From contig NZ_CP033219.1 in NCBI RefSeq assembly GCF_004006175.1, positions 1,922,001 to 1,986,000 of the forward strand: a stretch of DNA of 64,000 bases. The letters are read 5' to 3'. The DNA comes from Parasedimentitalea marina. Its GTDB lineage: Bacteria; Pseudomonadota; Alphaproteobacteria; Rhodobacterales; Rhodobacteraceae. The translations under genes were made by a program, and so were the position numbers. This document shows positions 39,265 through 48,025 of the stretch, in pieces; positions within the stretch are counted from its first letter, which is position 1; the number at the start of each line of letters is the position of its first letter. Below the pieces are notes generated by a model, which was not told the DNA's origin, ran no database searches, and saw nothing but the letters and a program-made list of their open reading frames with translations.

Positions 39265-39660
39265 TTACTGTTTGAGGAGTTCGGCTGGCACATATACTTT
39301 ACCGGTGCCCATGTATCTGACCGCCTCCAGCAATGATTTTGCCCCCATGGTCTTTGGCAGATACCCAATGGCGCCTGCGTCCAGTGCTTCCTGAGCGGTC
39401 TGGGTGGGCGCACTTCCAGATAGAATGGCGACACCTTTACCACCGTTGCTCTTCAATGCGCGTTCCAACCCTTCCAAGCCAAACATCCCCGGCATGTTAT
39501 AGTCGAGCAGAACAAGATCAAAGGGGCCGGATTTGTCAATTTGATCAAGCGCATCCGGAAAGTTGATGGTCGTGATGACCTCGGCGCCGCCAACAGAATG
39601 CAAGTAGGCGGATATGGTTTCACGTACCATGTCGTGGTCATCTGCAAGTAGTATGCGCAT
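39265..39660 (-). CDS. Single receiver-domain response regulator
   Basis: Protein of about 131 residues consisting only of a CheY-like receiver. Acidic pocket ILLADDHD, phosphoacceptor Asp in LVLLDYNMPGM, conserved Ser in AILSGSAP, and Lys in GYLPKTMG. Sequence style is that of LuxR/NarL regulators, but it stops after VYVPAELLKQ where the helix-turn-helix would begin. The 80 bases left before the P450 stop encode no such domain in any frame. It is either a natural single-domain regulator or a truncated one. No histidine kinase is adjacent. ATG 39660 is used; GTG 39669 is an alternative. Confidence 0.85.
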   Translation of the reverse strand: MRILLADDHDMVRETISAYLHSVGGAEVITTINFPDALDQIDKSGPFDLVLLDYNMPGMFGLEGLERALKSNGGKGVAILSGSAPTQTAQEALDAGAIGYLPKTMGAKSLLEAVRYMGTGKVYVPAELLKQ

Positions 39661-39851
39661 AAAGCTCACTAGCTGGCTTAAGGTCCGTTTTCACATATAT
39701 AGGGTTGGATCTGCCAATTCCATTAACTTTTACAAATGAGTGGGTGGAATTGTTGATCCAAAGGCCTTTTTTCACGTTTGCGCCGCCTGAAATAGGCAGG
39801 AAAGGACACGTGACGGCATGGGATGTCGTGACAATCTGCGCCTGTCCAAAT

Positions 39852-39995
39852 CTAGCGCCAGAACGCGACCCAATTGATCAGTTCGTAAAAGCGTTTGCCC
39901 AGAAAGACCACATGGGTGGTTCCAAAAAGGGCGATGTCGATGACAAGCGCGGCGCTGATTATTAAACCAAGCACGATTGAAATTTTAGGTGTCAT
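39852..39995 (-). CDS. 47-residue single-span membrane micro-protein downstream of gap
   Basis: Small gene reading MTPKISIVLGLIISAALVID, then FGTTHVVFLGKRFYELINW, and ending AFWR at TAG 39852-39854. One hydrophobic helix (about residues 5-24) is followed by a short basic, aromatic tail. It is on the same strand as the glyceraldehyde-3-phosphate dehydrogenase gene and 60 bases after its stop, so it is probably in the same transcript. The composition is protein-like, but no function can be named. Confidence 0.65.
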   Translation of the reverse strand: MTPKISIVLGLIISAALVIDIALFGTTHVVFLGKRFYELINWVAFWR

Positions 39996-40055
39996 ATCGC
40001 CCCGCCCAGAAACTCACCCGGCCAGATATGCCTGACCAGGCGAGTGATCTCAAGC

Positions 40056-41075
40056 TTAAGCAGCCTTGGATAAGGCAGAAAGGCGTCCCATGGCGCAGGC
40101 CACATCAGCCATGCGAACAGAGAAGCCCCATTCGTTGTCATACCAGGCCAGAACCCGAACCAGACGATTGCCCACAACGCGGGTCTGTTCTGGCGCAAAG
40201 ATTGAGCTTTCCGGTGACTGGTTGAAGTCGGTAGATACCAGCGGGGCAGGTTCATAGCCAACGACACGCGCCATCGACCCTTCAGAGGCTTCCCGCATGA
40301 CCGCATTTACTTGATCAACAGTCACATCGCGCGAGGCGATGAACGTCAGATCGACGGCGGATACATTGGGCGTTGGGACGCGCATGGCAGACCCGTCAAG
40401 GCGACCTTTCAGATTAGGCAGTACCTCACCCAGGGCTTTGGCCGCACCGGTTGATGTTGGGATGATCGACATCGCAGCTGCACGGGCGCGGTAGAGGTCG
40501 TCGTGGCGGCGGTCCAGGGTTGGCTGGTCGCCGGTATAGGCGTGAATGGTGGTCATTTGGCCATGTTCAATGCCGATACCATCGTCGAGTGCTTTGGCCA
40601 GTGGTGCCAGACAATTGGTGGTGCAGGACCCGTTCGAAATCATGGTGTCAGTGGCGCGAAGCTCATGATCGTTGACACCATAGACAATTGTTCTGTCGAT
40701 GTTTTTTCCGGGGGCGGACAACAGAACCTTTTTAGCACCACGTTCCAGGTGTATTTTGGCCTTGTTGCCGTCGTTGAATTTACCGGTGCATTCCAGAACG
40801 ATATCGCAGCCGTCCCAGTCCAGTGCATTCATGTCATAGGTAGAGTACATCTGCATGTCGCCACGACCCAGGTTCATGGTGCCGTTTCCGATGGTGACTT
40901 CGCCGGGAAACCGGCCATGCACAGAATCGTATTTTAGCAAGTGGGCTGCAGATTCCAGCGGGCCTGTGGCATTTACCTTGACCACTTCGATGTCATCACG
41001 CCCAGAGGCCGCGATGTGTGACAGGGTGCAACGGCCAATACGGCCAAATCCATTGATCCCGACTTTGATGGTCAT
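40056..41075 (-). CDS. gap: Glyceraldehyde-3-phosphate dehydrogenase
   Basis: Glycolytic/gluconeogenic dehydrogenase of 339 residues. VGINGFGRIGR starts the Rossmann fold, the catalytic cysteine is in SNGSCTTNCLAP, and WYDNEWGFSVRM closes the domain. After the second strand it reads VKVNATGPLESAAHLL. The Asp that gives NAD preference in the usual INDL form is replaced by Ala, and the following Thr resembles NADP-accepting GapA2-type enzymes. This suggests NADP(H) or dual use. Start ATG 41075 gives MTIKVGINGFG. A micro-protein gene follows. Confidence 0.94.
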   Translation of the reverse strand: MTIKVGINGFGRIGRCTLSHIAASGRDDIEVVKVNATGPLESAAHLLKYDSVHGRFPGEVTIGNGTMNLGRGDMQMYSTYDMNALDWDGCDIVLECTGKFNDGNKAKIHLERGAKKVLLSAPGKNIDRTIVYGVNDHELRATDTMISNGSCTTNCLAPLAKALDDGIGIEHGQMTTIHAYTGDQPTLDRRHDDLYRARAAAMSIIPTSTGAAKALGEVLPNLKGRLDGSAMRVPTPNVSAVDLTFIASRDVTVDQVNAVMREASEGSMARVVGYEPAPLVSTDFNQSPESSIFAPEQTRVVGNRLVRVLAWYDNEWGFSVRMADVACAMGRLSALSKAA

Positions 41076-41303
41076 CTGTATCTCTCCAAGCGAGCAATCC
41101 TTATGCTGGATATAATGCGGTACCAATCACTTCGAAAGAGAGAATATGGATATAAAACCATACTGTTAGCGCAAAATATTCATGTTAACGGTAACGAAAA
41201 ATGGCTGGTGGCGATAACACAAATAGAGATTGCGCTAACGCTTGTGCCACCCGAGTTATCGGTTAGGTTAGCCAGCGCAAGGATAAGCTAAAAGGGTTAC
41301 GGG

Positions 41304-42266
41304 ATGAGCGGATTGCTGGCACTGATGGATGATGTGGCAGCAATTGCCAAGGTGGCTGCGGCTTCGGTTGATGATGTCGCGGCACAGGCCTTGAAGGCCG
41401 GGTCAAAGGCGGCTGGTGCCTTGATCGACGATGCCGCCGTGACCCCCAAGTACCTGCATGGGTTTGCCGCCAGCCGGGAACTGCCGGTGATCTGGAAGAT
41501 CACCAAGGGGTCGCTGAAAAACAAACTGCTGTTCCTGCTGCCCATCGGATTGCTGCTGGTCAATTTTGCGCCCTGGTTGATTTCTCCGCTACTGATGCTG
41601 GGCGGATCGTATCTGTGTTTTGAGGGCGCCGAGAAGATCTATCACCTGCTGGCGCCGCATGACGATACCCATGTATTCAAAGAGGACGAACCGGGTGATC
41701 CGGCACATCTGGAAGAGAAAAAAGCCGCAGGGGCCATCAAGACGGATTTCATCCTGTCCGCCGAGATCATGACCATCGCTCTGGCTGAAATTCCCGATAG
41801 CAACATCTGGATGGAGGCCGCAACGCTGGCTTTGGTGGCGGTTGGCATTACCGTGGCCGTCTATGGCTCGGTTGCATTGATTGTCAAAGCGGACGACGTT
41901 GGTTTGTACATGGCGCGGAACAGCTATTTCTCTGTGACCCGTAATCTGGGCCGAGGATTGGTGCGGATGATGCCGGGGTTCCTGAAGCTGCTGATGATTG
42001 TCGGGACTGCAGCCATGTTGTGGGTTGGTGGGTCGATCGTCATCCACGGGATGGAGCAGATGGGCTATGGCTGGCTGGGTCACCATATCCACGACTACGC
42101 CGCTGCGGTGGGCCATATGGTGCCCGAGGCCTGGCTGGGTATCACCGAGTGGTTTGCCAAGGCAACGATGGACGGAGTGTTTGGACTGGCATTGGGGTTT
42201 GTTTTGATTCCGGTCGCGACCAAGGTGATTGGGCCGATGGTTAGCCTTGTTTCCGGTAGATTATAG
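41304..42266 (+). CDS. DUF808-family inner-membrane protein
   Basis: Membrane protein of 320 residues of the YedI/DUF808 family. The N-terminus MSGLLALMDDVAAIAKVAAAS and the following DDVAAQALKAGSKAAGALIDD are characteristic. About four to six membrane segments follow, with SAEIMTIALAEIPDS and the C-terminal GVFGLALGFVLIPVATKVIG. No biochemical function is known. It is divergent from gap with a spacer of about 230 bases. Confidence 0.88.
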   Translation: MSGLLALMDDVAAIAKVAAASVDDVAAQALKAGSKAAGALIDDAAVTPKYLHGFAASRELPVIWKITKGSLKNKLLFLLPIGLLLVNFAPWLISPLLMLGGSYLCFEGAEKIYHLLAPHDDTHVFKEDEPGDPAHLEEKKAAGAIKTDFILSAEIMTIALAEIPDSNIWMEAATLALVAVGITVAVYGSVALIVKADDVGLYMARNSYFSVTRNLGRGLVRMMPGFLKLLMIVGTAAMLWVGGSIVIHGMEQMGYGWLGHHIHDYAAAVGHMVPEAWLGITEWFAKATMDGVFGLALGFVLIPVATKVIGPMVSLVSGRL

Positions 42267-42310
42267 CTCGGAAAACATTGAATATTAGAAACTCACAGGA
42301 CTTACTGGAC

Positions 42311-42724
42311 ATGAACATTTCTGAATTGCCATTAGTTCGGCGCCCGTTGGGGAGGGGCAAATGGCAAACCACAATGATAATTGGACGACTTAGTGACCCT
42401 TCCAATTCGCCGGGTTTTGCCGCTGAAAGCACTCCATTTAACGTTGATGAACTATATATTTTTCTAAGCATGCGAATCCATGCCGCGCTTGAGGCTCAGA
42501 AACGGGCGATCTGGTTCGGAGGGCGTCTATATAATAGGTTAAGTGGGATTTCTGAAAGTTACATTCCCTTGACCGGGCCATTACTATTGACTGTGCTGGA
42601 GTTGGTTGGCAGGGATGGCACCAGTCTAGTCCTAGGCGATCAGCCATATGAACTGCGTTTGGACTTTGCTCAAAAGGCTCATGATGTTCTTAGGGTAAAA
42701 TTCGAAACGTCACCTTCTGTTTAA
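42311..42724 (+). CDS. Hypothetical protein, possible orphan
   Basis: Unrecognised 137-residue soluble protein beginning MNISELPLVRRPLGRGKWQT. The start is ATG 42311 with AGGAC upstream; TTG 42278 would extend it. There is no signal peptide or membrane helix. An Arg-rich N-terminus and a central IHAALEAQKRAIWFGGRLYN segment are the only visible features. The local sequence is noticeably more A/T-rich than the flanking DUF808 and transketolase genes, which hints at recent acquisition. Confidence 0.5.
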   Translation: MNISELPLVRRPLGRGKWQTTMIIGRLSDPSNSPGFAAESTPFNVDELYIFLSMRIHAALEAQKRAIWFGGRLYNRLSGISESYIPLTGPLLLTVLELVGRDGTSLVLGDQPYELRLDFAQKAHDVLRVKFETSPSV

Positions 42725-42911
42725 GGCACAATGGTGAGGGTGCCGTTCCGAAGGAGTCTAAAAAATGAGCATACCCACAAAGAGCACATGAAATCAGTCT
42801 TCATATTTGCTGTATGTGGCTATCTGACCATAAGGGCAGGCTGATCGGAGCACGTGTTCCCATGTCTCCGCTTGTTCAGTTGAAATGAGATGAATTTGGG
42901 ACCTGCATCTG

Positions 42912-42943
42912 CTAAAAAATAAAGGGGCGCCCGAAGGCGCCCA
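42912..42943 (-). terminator. Rho-independent terminator of tkt
   Basis: On the minus strand GGGCGCC (42943-42937), TTCG loop, GGCGCCC (42932-42926), then a T-rich tail. It lies about 25 bases past the transketolase stop. Confidence 0.85.
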
Positions 42944-42969
42944 ATTTTGTTTCAACTGTCTGTACTGTT

Positions 42970-44991
42970 TCAGCCCAGCAGATCTTTGACCTTTGCCACA
43001 GTCGCGTCAGCGGTAATGCCGAACTTCTCGTACAGCTCACCAGCAGGCGCCGAAGCACCAAAGCTGTCCATACCAACAAATGCGGCTTTCTTGTCTTGGC
43101 CACGCTCGCCCATCAGCCAACGATCCCAGCCGCCGGCGCGAACGGCGGCTTCGATGCCAACACGGACCGGACCTGCAGGCAGAACCTTGCGACGGTAGGT
43201 TTCATCCTGCGATGCAAACAGCTCCATACAAGGCATAGAGACAACGCGGGTACCGATACCCATCGCTTCCAGCTTGGCCTTGGCCTCCATCGCGATGGCG
43301 ACTTCGGACCCAGTGGCGATCAGGATCACCTGACGCTTGGCCTCGGCGTCAGCCAGAACATAGGCGCCTTTGGCGGTCAGGTTGCTCAGCTTGTGCTCGG
43401 TCCGGACGGTCGGCAGGCCCTGACGGGTCAGCGACAGCACCGATGGGGTTTCCTTGGCAGACAGGGCAATTTCCCAAGCCTCGGCAGTTTCAACCGCATC
43501 AGCGGGACGGAACACATAGGTGTTCGGCGTCGCGCGGCAGATTGCCAAATGTTCCACCGGCTGGTGTGTTGGTCCATCTTCGCCAACACCAATTGAGTCG
43601 TGGGTCATCACGAACACCGATGGGATTTTTGACAGGGCCGCCAGACGCATGGAGGGGCGCGCATAATCGGTGAAGCAGAAGAAGGTGCCCGAGTAGGGGC
43701 GGATGCCGCCGTGCAGTGCCATACCGTTCATCGCAGCGGCCATGCCGTGTTCACGAATACCCCAATAAACAAAACGACCCTTGCGGTTGTCGGTGTCAAA
43801 CACACCCATGTCGCCTGTTTTGGTCAGGTTGGAGCCGGTCAGGTCAGCCGAGCCACCCACGGTTTCCGGCATGATCGGGTTGATCACCGCCAGCGCCATC
43901 TCAGATGCCTTACGGGTCGCAACCTTGGGCTTGTCTTCGCTGATCTGCTTTTTCAGGGCTTTGACCGCGGCTGACAGCTTTTTCGGCGCGTCCATGGCAT
44001 AGGCGCGGTTGAACCGGTTTTGTTTTTGCTCGGAAACTTCAGCAAAGCGAGTTTCCCACTCGGCGCGATCTGCAGCGCCACGGCTGCCGATAGCTTCCCA
44101 CTGGGACTTGATGTCGGCGGGCACTTCGAACGGACCCGTTGTCCAGCCATAGGCTTCTTTGGCGGCTTTCATCTGGTCGGCGTCCGTCAGTGCGCCGTGA
44201 CCCTTGGAGGTGTCCTGCGCAGCGTGGCCCAAAGCGATATGGGTTTTGCAAGCAATCATCGAAGGTTTCTTCGATTTTTTAGCGGCGGTGATCGCCTCGT
44301 CGATGGCCTGTGGGTCGTGGCCGTCGATTTCGATGACCTGCCAGCCAGACGCCTTGAAGCGTTGAACCTGGTTGGTGCGGTCCGACAGTTCGACCGAGCC
44401 GTCGATGGTGATGTTGTTGTTGTCCCAAAACAGGATCAGCTTACCCAGGTTATGACGTCCGGCCAGGCCGATGGCCTCTTGGCTGATACCTTCCATCAGG
44501 CAACCGTCACCGGCCATCACATAGGTGTGGTGGTCAACAATCTTGCGGCCATACTGAGCGCGCTGGATTTCTTCTGCCATGGCAAAACCAACAGCATTGG
44601 CCAGACCCTGACCCAGTGGGCCGGTTGTGGTCTCAACCGCGTCCAGCAGGAAGTTCTCAGGGTGACCTGCGGTCAGAGCGCCCATTTGGCGGAAATTCTT
44701 GATCTGGTCCAGGGTGACCTGAGCATCGCCACAGAGGTGCAGCAGCGAGTAAATCAGCATCGAGCCGTGGCCCGCCGACAGGATAAACCGGTCGCGGTCA
44801 GGCCATTGTGGGGCAGATGCATCAAACTTTAGATGCTTTTCAAACAAGACGGTCGCGACGTCGGCCATGCCCATCGGCATGCCAGAGTGGCCCGAATTGG
44901 CCGCAGCAACGGCATCGAGGGTCAAGGCGCGGATCGCGGCGGCCTTGGCCCAATGTTCGGGGTTCGCAGTACGCAGGGCAGTCAGGTCCAC
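42970..44991 (-). CDS. tkt: Transketolase
   Basis: Thiamine-diphosphate enzyme moving two-carbon units in the pentose phosphate pathway. It has about 673 residues and is intact. Motifs: [17 protein letters not shown]-binding [13 protein letters not shown], and the pyrimidine-domain [20 protein letters not shown]. The start is taken as GTG 44991 ([14 protein letters not shown]), 8 bases after AAGGA; this matches homologues. An in-frame GTG at 45015 would add eight residues. It has its own terminator, and its neighbours are unrelated. Confidence 0.95.
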   Translation of the reverse strand: MDLTALRTANPEHWAKAAAIRALTLDAVAAANSGHSGMPMGMADVATVLFEKHLKFDASAPQWPDRDRFILSAGHGSMLIYSLLHLCGDAQVTLDQIKNFRQMGALTAGHPENFLLDAVETTTGPLGQGLANAVGFAMAEEIQRAQYGRKIVDHHTYVMAGDGCLMEGISQEAIGLAGRHNLGKLILFWDNNNITIDGSVELSDRTNQVQRFKASGWQVIEIDGHDPQAIDEAITAAKKSKKPSMIACKTHIALGHAAQDTSKGHGALTDADQMKAAKEAYGWTTGPFEVPADIKSQWEAIGSRGAADRAEWETRFAEVSEQKQNRFNRAYAMDAPKKLSAAVKALKKQISEDKPKVATRKASEMALAVINPIMPETVGGSADLTGSNLTKTGDMGVFDTDNRKGRFVYWGIREHGMAAAMNGMALHGGIRPYSGTFFCFTDYARPSMRLAALSKIPSVFVMTHDSIGVGEDGPTHQPVEHLAICRATPNTYVFRPADAVETAEAWEIALSAKETPSVLSLTRQGLPTVRTEHKLSNLTAKGAYVLADAEAKRQVILIATGSEVAIAMEAKAKLEAMGIGTRVVSMPCMELFASQDETYRRKVLPAGPVRVGIEAAVRAGGWDRWLMGERGQDKKAAFVGMDSFGASAPAGELYEKFGITADATVAKVKDLLG

Positions 44992-45231
44992 TGGGTCATT
45001 CCTTTGGGTTTTCACGCAGATAGGGGGCTGAATAGCAGCGATTTGGCAAAGATCAAGTATTGCTGGGCGTCAGATCGCCGTCTGAGGTCAAGTTTGACCT
45101 GCAAGTGGTTGAAAGCAAACATGGGGTAATTTACTCATTGTTTGAGTAAGCTGGCAGAAACCGGAACCTGGGCGCGATTCGCATGGTGGGGAAGGGATTA
45201 GGCAGATGGTGCGGATTGGTGAGGAACGGGC

Positions 45232-46104
45232 ATGAGTCAAATCGAGGAACTGCAAAGCCGTATAACGGCCGCGATGGACAGAATCGGGACCGGATTGGGC
45301 GCACTGGAGGCGGCCAAGGACGAAGCTGCACAAAACGATTTGACACAGGCACTGGAAGACGAACGGCTTGCCAATGCCCAACTTGAAGAGCGCCTGAAAA
45401 CTCTGAAAGCGCAATTGGCCGATGTCCCGGCGCCAGTGGATACTTCAGGTGACCTCGAGGCCCTGCAGGCCGAGGTAGAGTTGCTGCGCAATGAAGTTGG
45501 CAATACTGTTGAAAAAGATGCTTTGAAAGAGGAGGTTGCCCGTCTGACGTCTGAATTGGAAGCGGCGGGTAACACGGCAGCAATGCAGGCCGAGGGCAAG
45601 GCGTCGCTTGAGGCTGAGGTCGCCGAAGTAAGGGCGGAGGTTACTGCCTTGCAGGACCAGATTGCCACGGCTGCGGATGGCGGTGGTGATGAAACCCCGA
45701 CCGCTGAGCTGACTGCCGAAGTCGATAGCTTGAAGGCGCAGCTGGAAGCCGCTCAGGGCGCATTGGACGAGGCACAGGCTGCATCTGGCCAACCCGAGCT
45801 GGCACCTGCGTCGGACAACAGTGAAGAACTTGAGCGTCAAAATGGTATGCTCGTTCAGCTGGACACGGATCTGCAGCAATTGCGTCATGCCAACGAAAGC
45901 CTGCGCAGCGCCAATACAGCCCTGCGCGAGGCCAATGCCGCTGGGGTTGGCGATGCAGGTTTGATCAATTCTGCGCTGGAAGCGGAAATTGAAGGTCTGC
46001 GCGCAGCTCAGGCCAGCGATCAGGCGCAGGTGAATGTGGTTCTGGCCAAGCTTGAACCCTTACTGGCGCAAGCGCAAAATCTACCAGAAGGGGAGGAAGT
46101 CTGA
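45232..46104 (+). CDS. Coiled-coil protein upstream of zapA
   Basis: Unknown 290-residue acidic protein, almost wholly predicted coiled coil (heptad-rich from about 5-150 and 165-280). It has a Gly/Asp-rich break near 150 (TAADGGGDE). There is no signal peptide or membrane segment. The final codons overlap the ATG of zapA at 46104, so the two are translationally coupled. By position and architecture it may be a partner of ZapA at the division site, like ZapB, but no sequence identity with ZapB is visible. Confidence 0.75.
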   Translation: MSQIEELQSRITAAMDRIGTGLGALEAAKDEAAQNDLTQALEDERLANAQLEERLKTLKAQLADVPAPVDTSGDLEALQAEVELLRNEVGNTVEKDALKEEVARLTSELEAAGNTAAMQAEGKASLEAEVAEVRAEVTALQDQIATAADGGGDETPTAELTAEVDSLKAQLEAAQGALDEAQAASGQPELAPASDNSEELERQNGMLVQLDTDLQQLRHANESLRSANTALREANAAGVGDAGLINSALEAEIEGLRAAQASDQAQVNVVLAKLEPLLAQAQNLPEGEEV

Positions 46105-46502
46105 TGCCCGAACTGACCATTCATATCGGCGGTCGTGCTTTTGAAGTCTCCTGTCAGGATGGCGAGCAGAGCTATTTGCAGTCCGCTGCCAAAATGCTGG
46201 ACGATGAGGCACAGGTGCTATCGGATCAGATCGGTCGGATGCCCGAGGCCCGGATGTTACTGATGGCAGGCCTGTTGCTGGCAGATAAAACTGCAGCGGT
46301 CGAGGATCGGATCAAGATCGTCGAGGCCGATTTGGCAGCGCGGGACGCGGAACTGGCCGAATTGCGTGCCGCTCCAGCCCCTGAACCCGAACGTATCGAG
46401 GTCCCTGTCGTGCCACCACAAGTGACCGATACGCTGGCTGAACTGGCCGCCCGGGCCGAGGCAATGGCCGCACAGGTCGAAGAAAAAGTGACCGAGGGTT
46501 AA
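46104..46502 (+). CDS. zapA: Cell division protein ZapA
   Basis: FtsZ-ring stabiliser of 132 residues. The globular head is MPELTIHIGGRAFEVSCQDG, then YLQSAAKMLDDEA. The helical tail follows (MLLMAGLLLADKTAAVED) and extends into an Ala/Glu-rich coiled coil. It is longer than the family's usual length of about 100 residues because of this extension. It is coupled to the coiled-coil gene upstream and convergent with grxD. Confidence 0.85.
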   Translation: MPELTIHIGGRAFEVSCQDGEQSYLQSAAKMLDDEAQVLSDQIGRMPEARMLLMAGLLLADKTAAVEDRIKIVEADLAARDAELAELRAAPAPEPERIEVPVVPPQVTDTLAELAARAEAMAAQVEEKVTEG

Positions 46503-46543
46503 GTCCGTCAATTCTTGGGCACCTTAGGGTTATATCAGGCACG

Positions 46544-46584
46544 AAAAAGCCCCAAGGCCGGACCAGGATGGCGGGCCTTGGGGC
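46544..46584 (-). terminator. Terminator between zapA and grxD
   Basis: Perfect 11-bp stem GCCCCAAGGCC (46549-46559) / GGCCTTGGGGC (46574-46584), with AAAAA at 46544-46548 giving TTTTT on the minus strand. It mainly ends grxD and may also stop zapA transcription. Confidence 0.85.
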
Positions 46585-46638
46585 TAAAGCAGCTGATTTG
46601 CCAATTGTGCCGGGCGCAACTGTCCCGGCAAATCGGTT

Positions 46639-47001
46639 TTAAGCGTTGGCTTCGCGAATCTTCTCAAAGGCAGCTTTGTCATAGGTGATGGCGTTTTCGT
46701 CAAACACGCCGTCCAGCTCACCCGAGAGGGCCATTTCCGTGATGATGTCGCAACCGCCGACAAATTCGCCCTTGATGTAGAGCTGTGGAATGGTGGGCCA
46801 GTCGGAGTAGTCTTTGATGCCCGAGCGGATATCTTCGTCGGCCAGCACATTGACGTCAGTGTATTCGATGCCGATGTAGTTCAGTACACCAGCCACGCGG
46901 GACGAGAAGCCACACTGCGGCATGTCCTTGGTGCCTTTCATAAACAATACCACGTCATTGGCTTTGACGGTTTCGTCGATACGGGTCTTTGCGTCGGTCA
47001 T
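46639..47001 (-). CDS. grxD: Monothiol glutaredoxin Grx4
   Basis: CGFS-type glutaredoxin of 120 residues that carries [2Fe-2S] clusters and pairs with BolA proteins. Motifs: [38 protein letters not shown]. It is last in the purL-bolA-(two small membrane proteins)-grxD run on the minus strand, followed by a strong terminator. Confidence 0.96.
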   Translation of the reverse strand: MTDAKTRIDETVKANDVVLFMKGTKDMPQCGFSSRVAGVLNYIGIEYTDVNVLADEDIRSGIKDYSDWPTIPQLYIKGEFVGGCDIITEMALSGELDGVFDENAITYDKAAFEKIREANA

Positions 47002-47035
47002 GTCGCGTTTCCTTAGTCTACCGCGCTGTCGCGCT

Positions 47036-47284
47036 TCATTTTGCGTTACGACTGCTGAAACGCCTGCCGACGTCTTCTAACAGCTGGTTTTGTTTTATGG
47101 CCTGTTCAACCAGATCCAAATCCGTTGCTTCTTGTCCCAGCTCAACCTTTTTGCGGTTTCCATTGCGCATTTGGGGTTGCGACTGTGACAGTGTCCGTCT
47201 TTTGTTGCGCTTCACATAAGCTTCAATTGCGATTGCCGCAACCAGCAGCCCTACAATTGCGGCGATGATCCACGGCATGTTCAT
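47036..47284 (-). CDS. Small membrane protein between bolA and grxD (second)
   Basis: Unknown 82-residue protein. It has one N-terminal membrane span ([20 protein letters not shown]), then a very basic segment ([12 protein letters not shown]) that should face the cytosol, and a short helical tail ending RRFSSRNAK. Its ATG overlaps the stop of the upstream small membrane gene by four bases, and grxD follows 34 bases later. Context suggests a link to Fe-S or membrane functions of BolA/Grx, but this is inference. Confidence 0.7.
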   Translation of the reverse strand: MNMPWIIAAIVGLLVAAIAIEAYVKRNKRRTLSQSQPQMRNGNRKKVELGQEATDLDLVEQAIKQNQLLEDVGRRFSSRNAK

Positions 47285-47517
47285 GTCTTAAGAGCCATGG
47301 CCTTGGCAAAGGCCTGTGGGTCGCGGGTTACGCGCACTATTTCGCCATGTCCGCCACCTGGACCGCCAGAATGGTAAGAGGTGTCAAAAACTTGATCACC
47401 TTGTCCGAGCTCGGCACCGTGCTTGTTTTTGTTGTCATTTCGCGCACGACTTTGAGCGAGAAGTGCGATGAGCAGAACAACTGCGCAGAAAACCGATATG
47501 GATATGATTAGATCCAC
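47281..47517 (-). CDS. Small membrane protein between bolA and grxD (first)
   Basis: Unknown 78-residue protein. One N-terminal span (IISISVFCAVVLLIALLA) is followed by a polar part rich in Asn, Gly and His (RNDNKNKHGAELGQGDQVFD, then HSGGPGGGHGE). The glycine/histidine stretch could bind metal. It starts 4 bases after the bolA stop and overlaps the next gene by ATGA. The tight packing supports both being real genes of the bolA-grxD operon. Confidence 0.7.
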   Translation of the reverse strand: MDLIISISVFCAVVLLIALLAQSRARNDNKNKHGAELGQGDQVFDTSYHSGGPGGGHGEIVRVTRDPQAFAKAMALKT

Positions 47518-47521
47518 TAAA

Positions 47522-47758
47522 CTATTCGGGTGCTTTGGTGGTCAGGCCCAAAGCATGGATTTCGCCGTTGGAACCGTCCATCTTGCCTTTGAGCGCAGCC
47601 ATCACAGCGCGCTGCTGCTGAACACGGTTTTTGCCCCGAAAGCTTTCGTCGATCACCTGGGCTGAGAAATGCACACCGTCATCCCCCATCACGATGATCT
47701 CGGCATTGGGAAAGCTTTCGCGGATCAGCGCTTCGATATCTGAGGCTATCATGGCCAT
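47522..47758 (-). CDS. bolA: BolA-family protein
   Basis: Small 78-residue BolA protein starting MAMIASDIEALIRESFPNAE. The KH-like fold shows IIVMGDDGVHFSAQVID, the conserved FRGKNRVQQQRAVMAALKG, and the C-terminal histidine in GEIHALGLTT. It is of the short, BolA2-like type that binds monothiol glutaredoxin. ATG 47758 is the first plausible start. Downstream of purL and upstream of grxD. Confidence 0.93.
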   Translation of the reverse strand: MAMIASDIEALIRESFPNAEIIVMGDDGVHFSAQVIDESFRGKNRVQQQRAVMAALKGKMDGSNGEIHALGLTTKAPE

Positions 47759-48025
47759 TGGGGTCGTCTCCTGTCTTGTTGCCCTAGATGTAGATGTGCC
47801 GGGGCGGGGCCGCAAGGGGGACTGGTGATCCTATTGAGCGCGCTGCGCGCGCACCGGTTTGATTGGGTCTGGAGAGAGACGCGCCGACGCCTGTCGATTG
47901 GGCGTTGCAAAGGCCGCACTGTCGACGAGCGGGCAGGGGATCTCGACCAATTCTGAGTGCTCTGGTCCGCCCGCCCCAATGTGGGACGGACGGTTTTGAG
48001 GTAGAGAGCCTGATCAGTGGGTGGG

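Noticed and set aside
39705..39965. Plus-strand frame of 86 codons
   Set aside because: It overlaps the better-supported micro-protein on the minus strand and has no start site or domain.
44020..44832. Long open frame on the plus strand inside tkt
   Set aside because: Antisense shadow of transketolase with no protein-like features.
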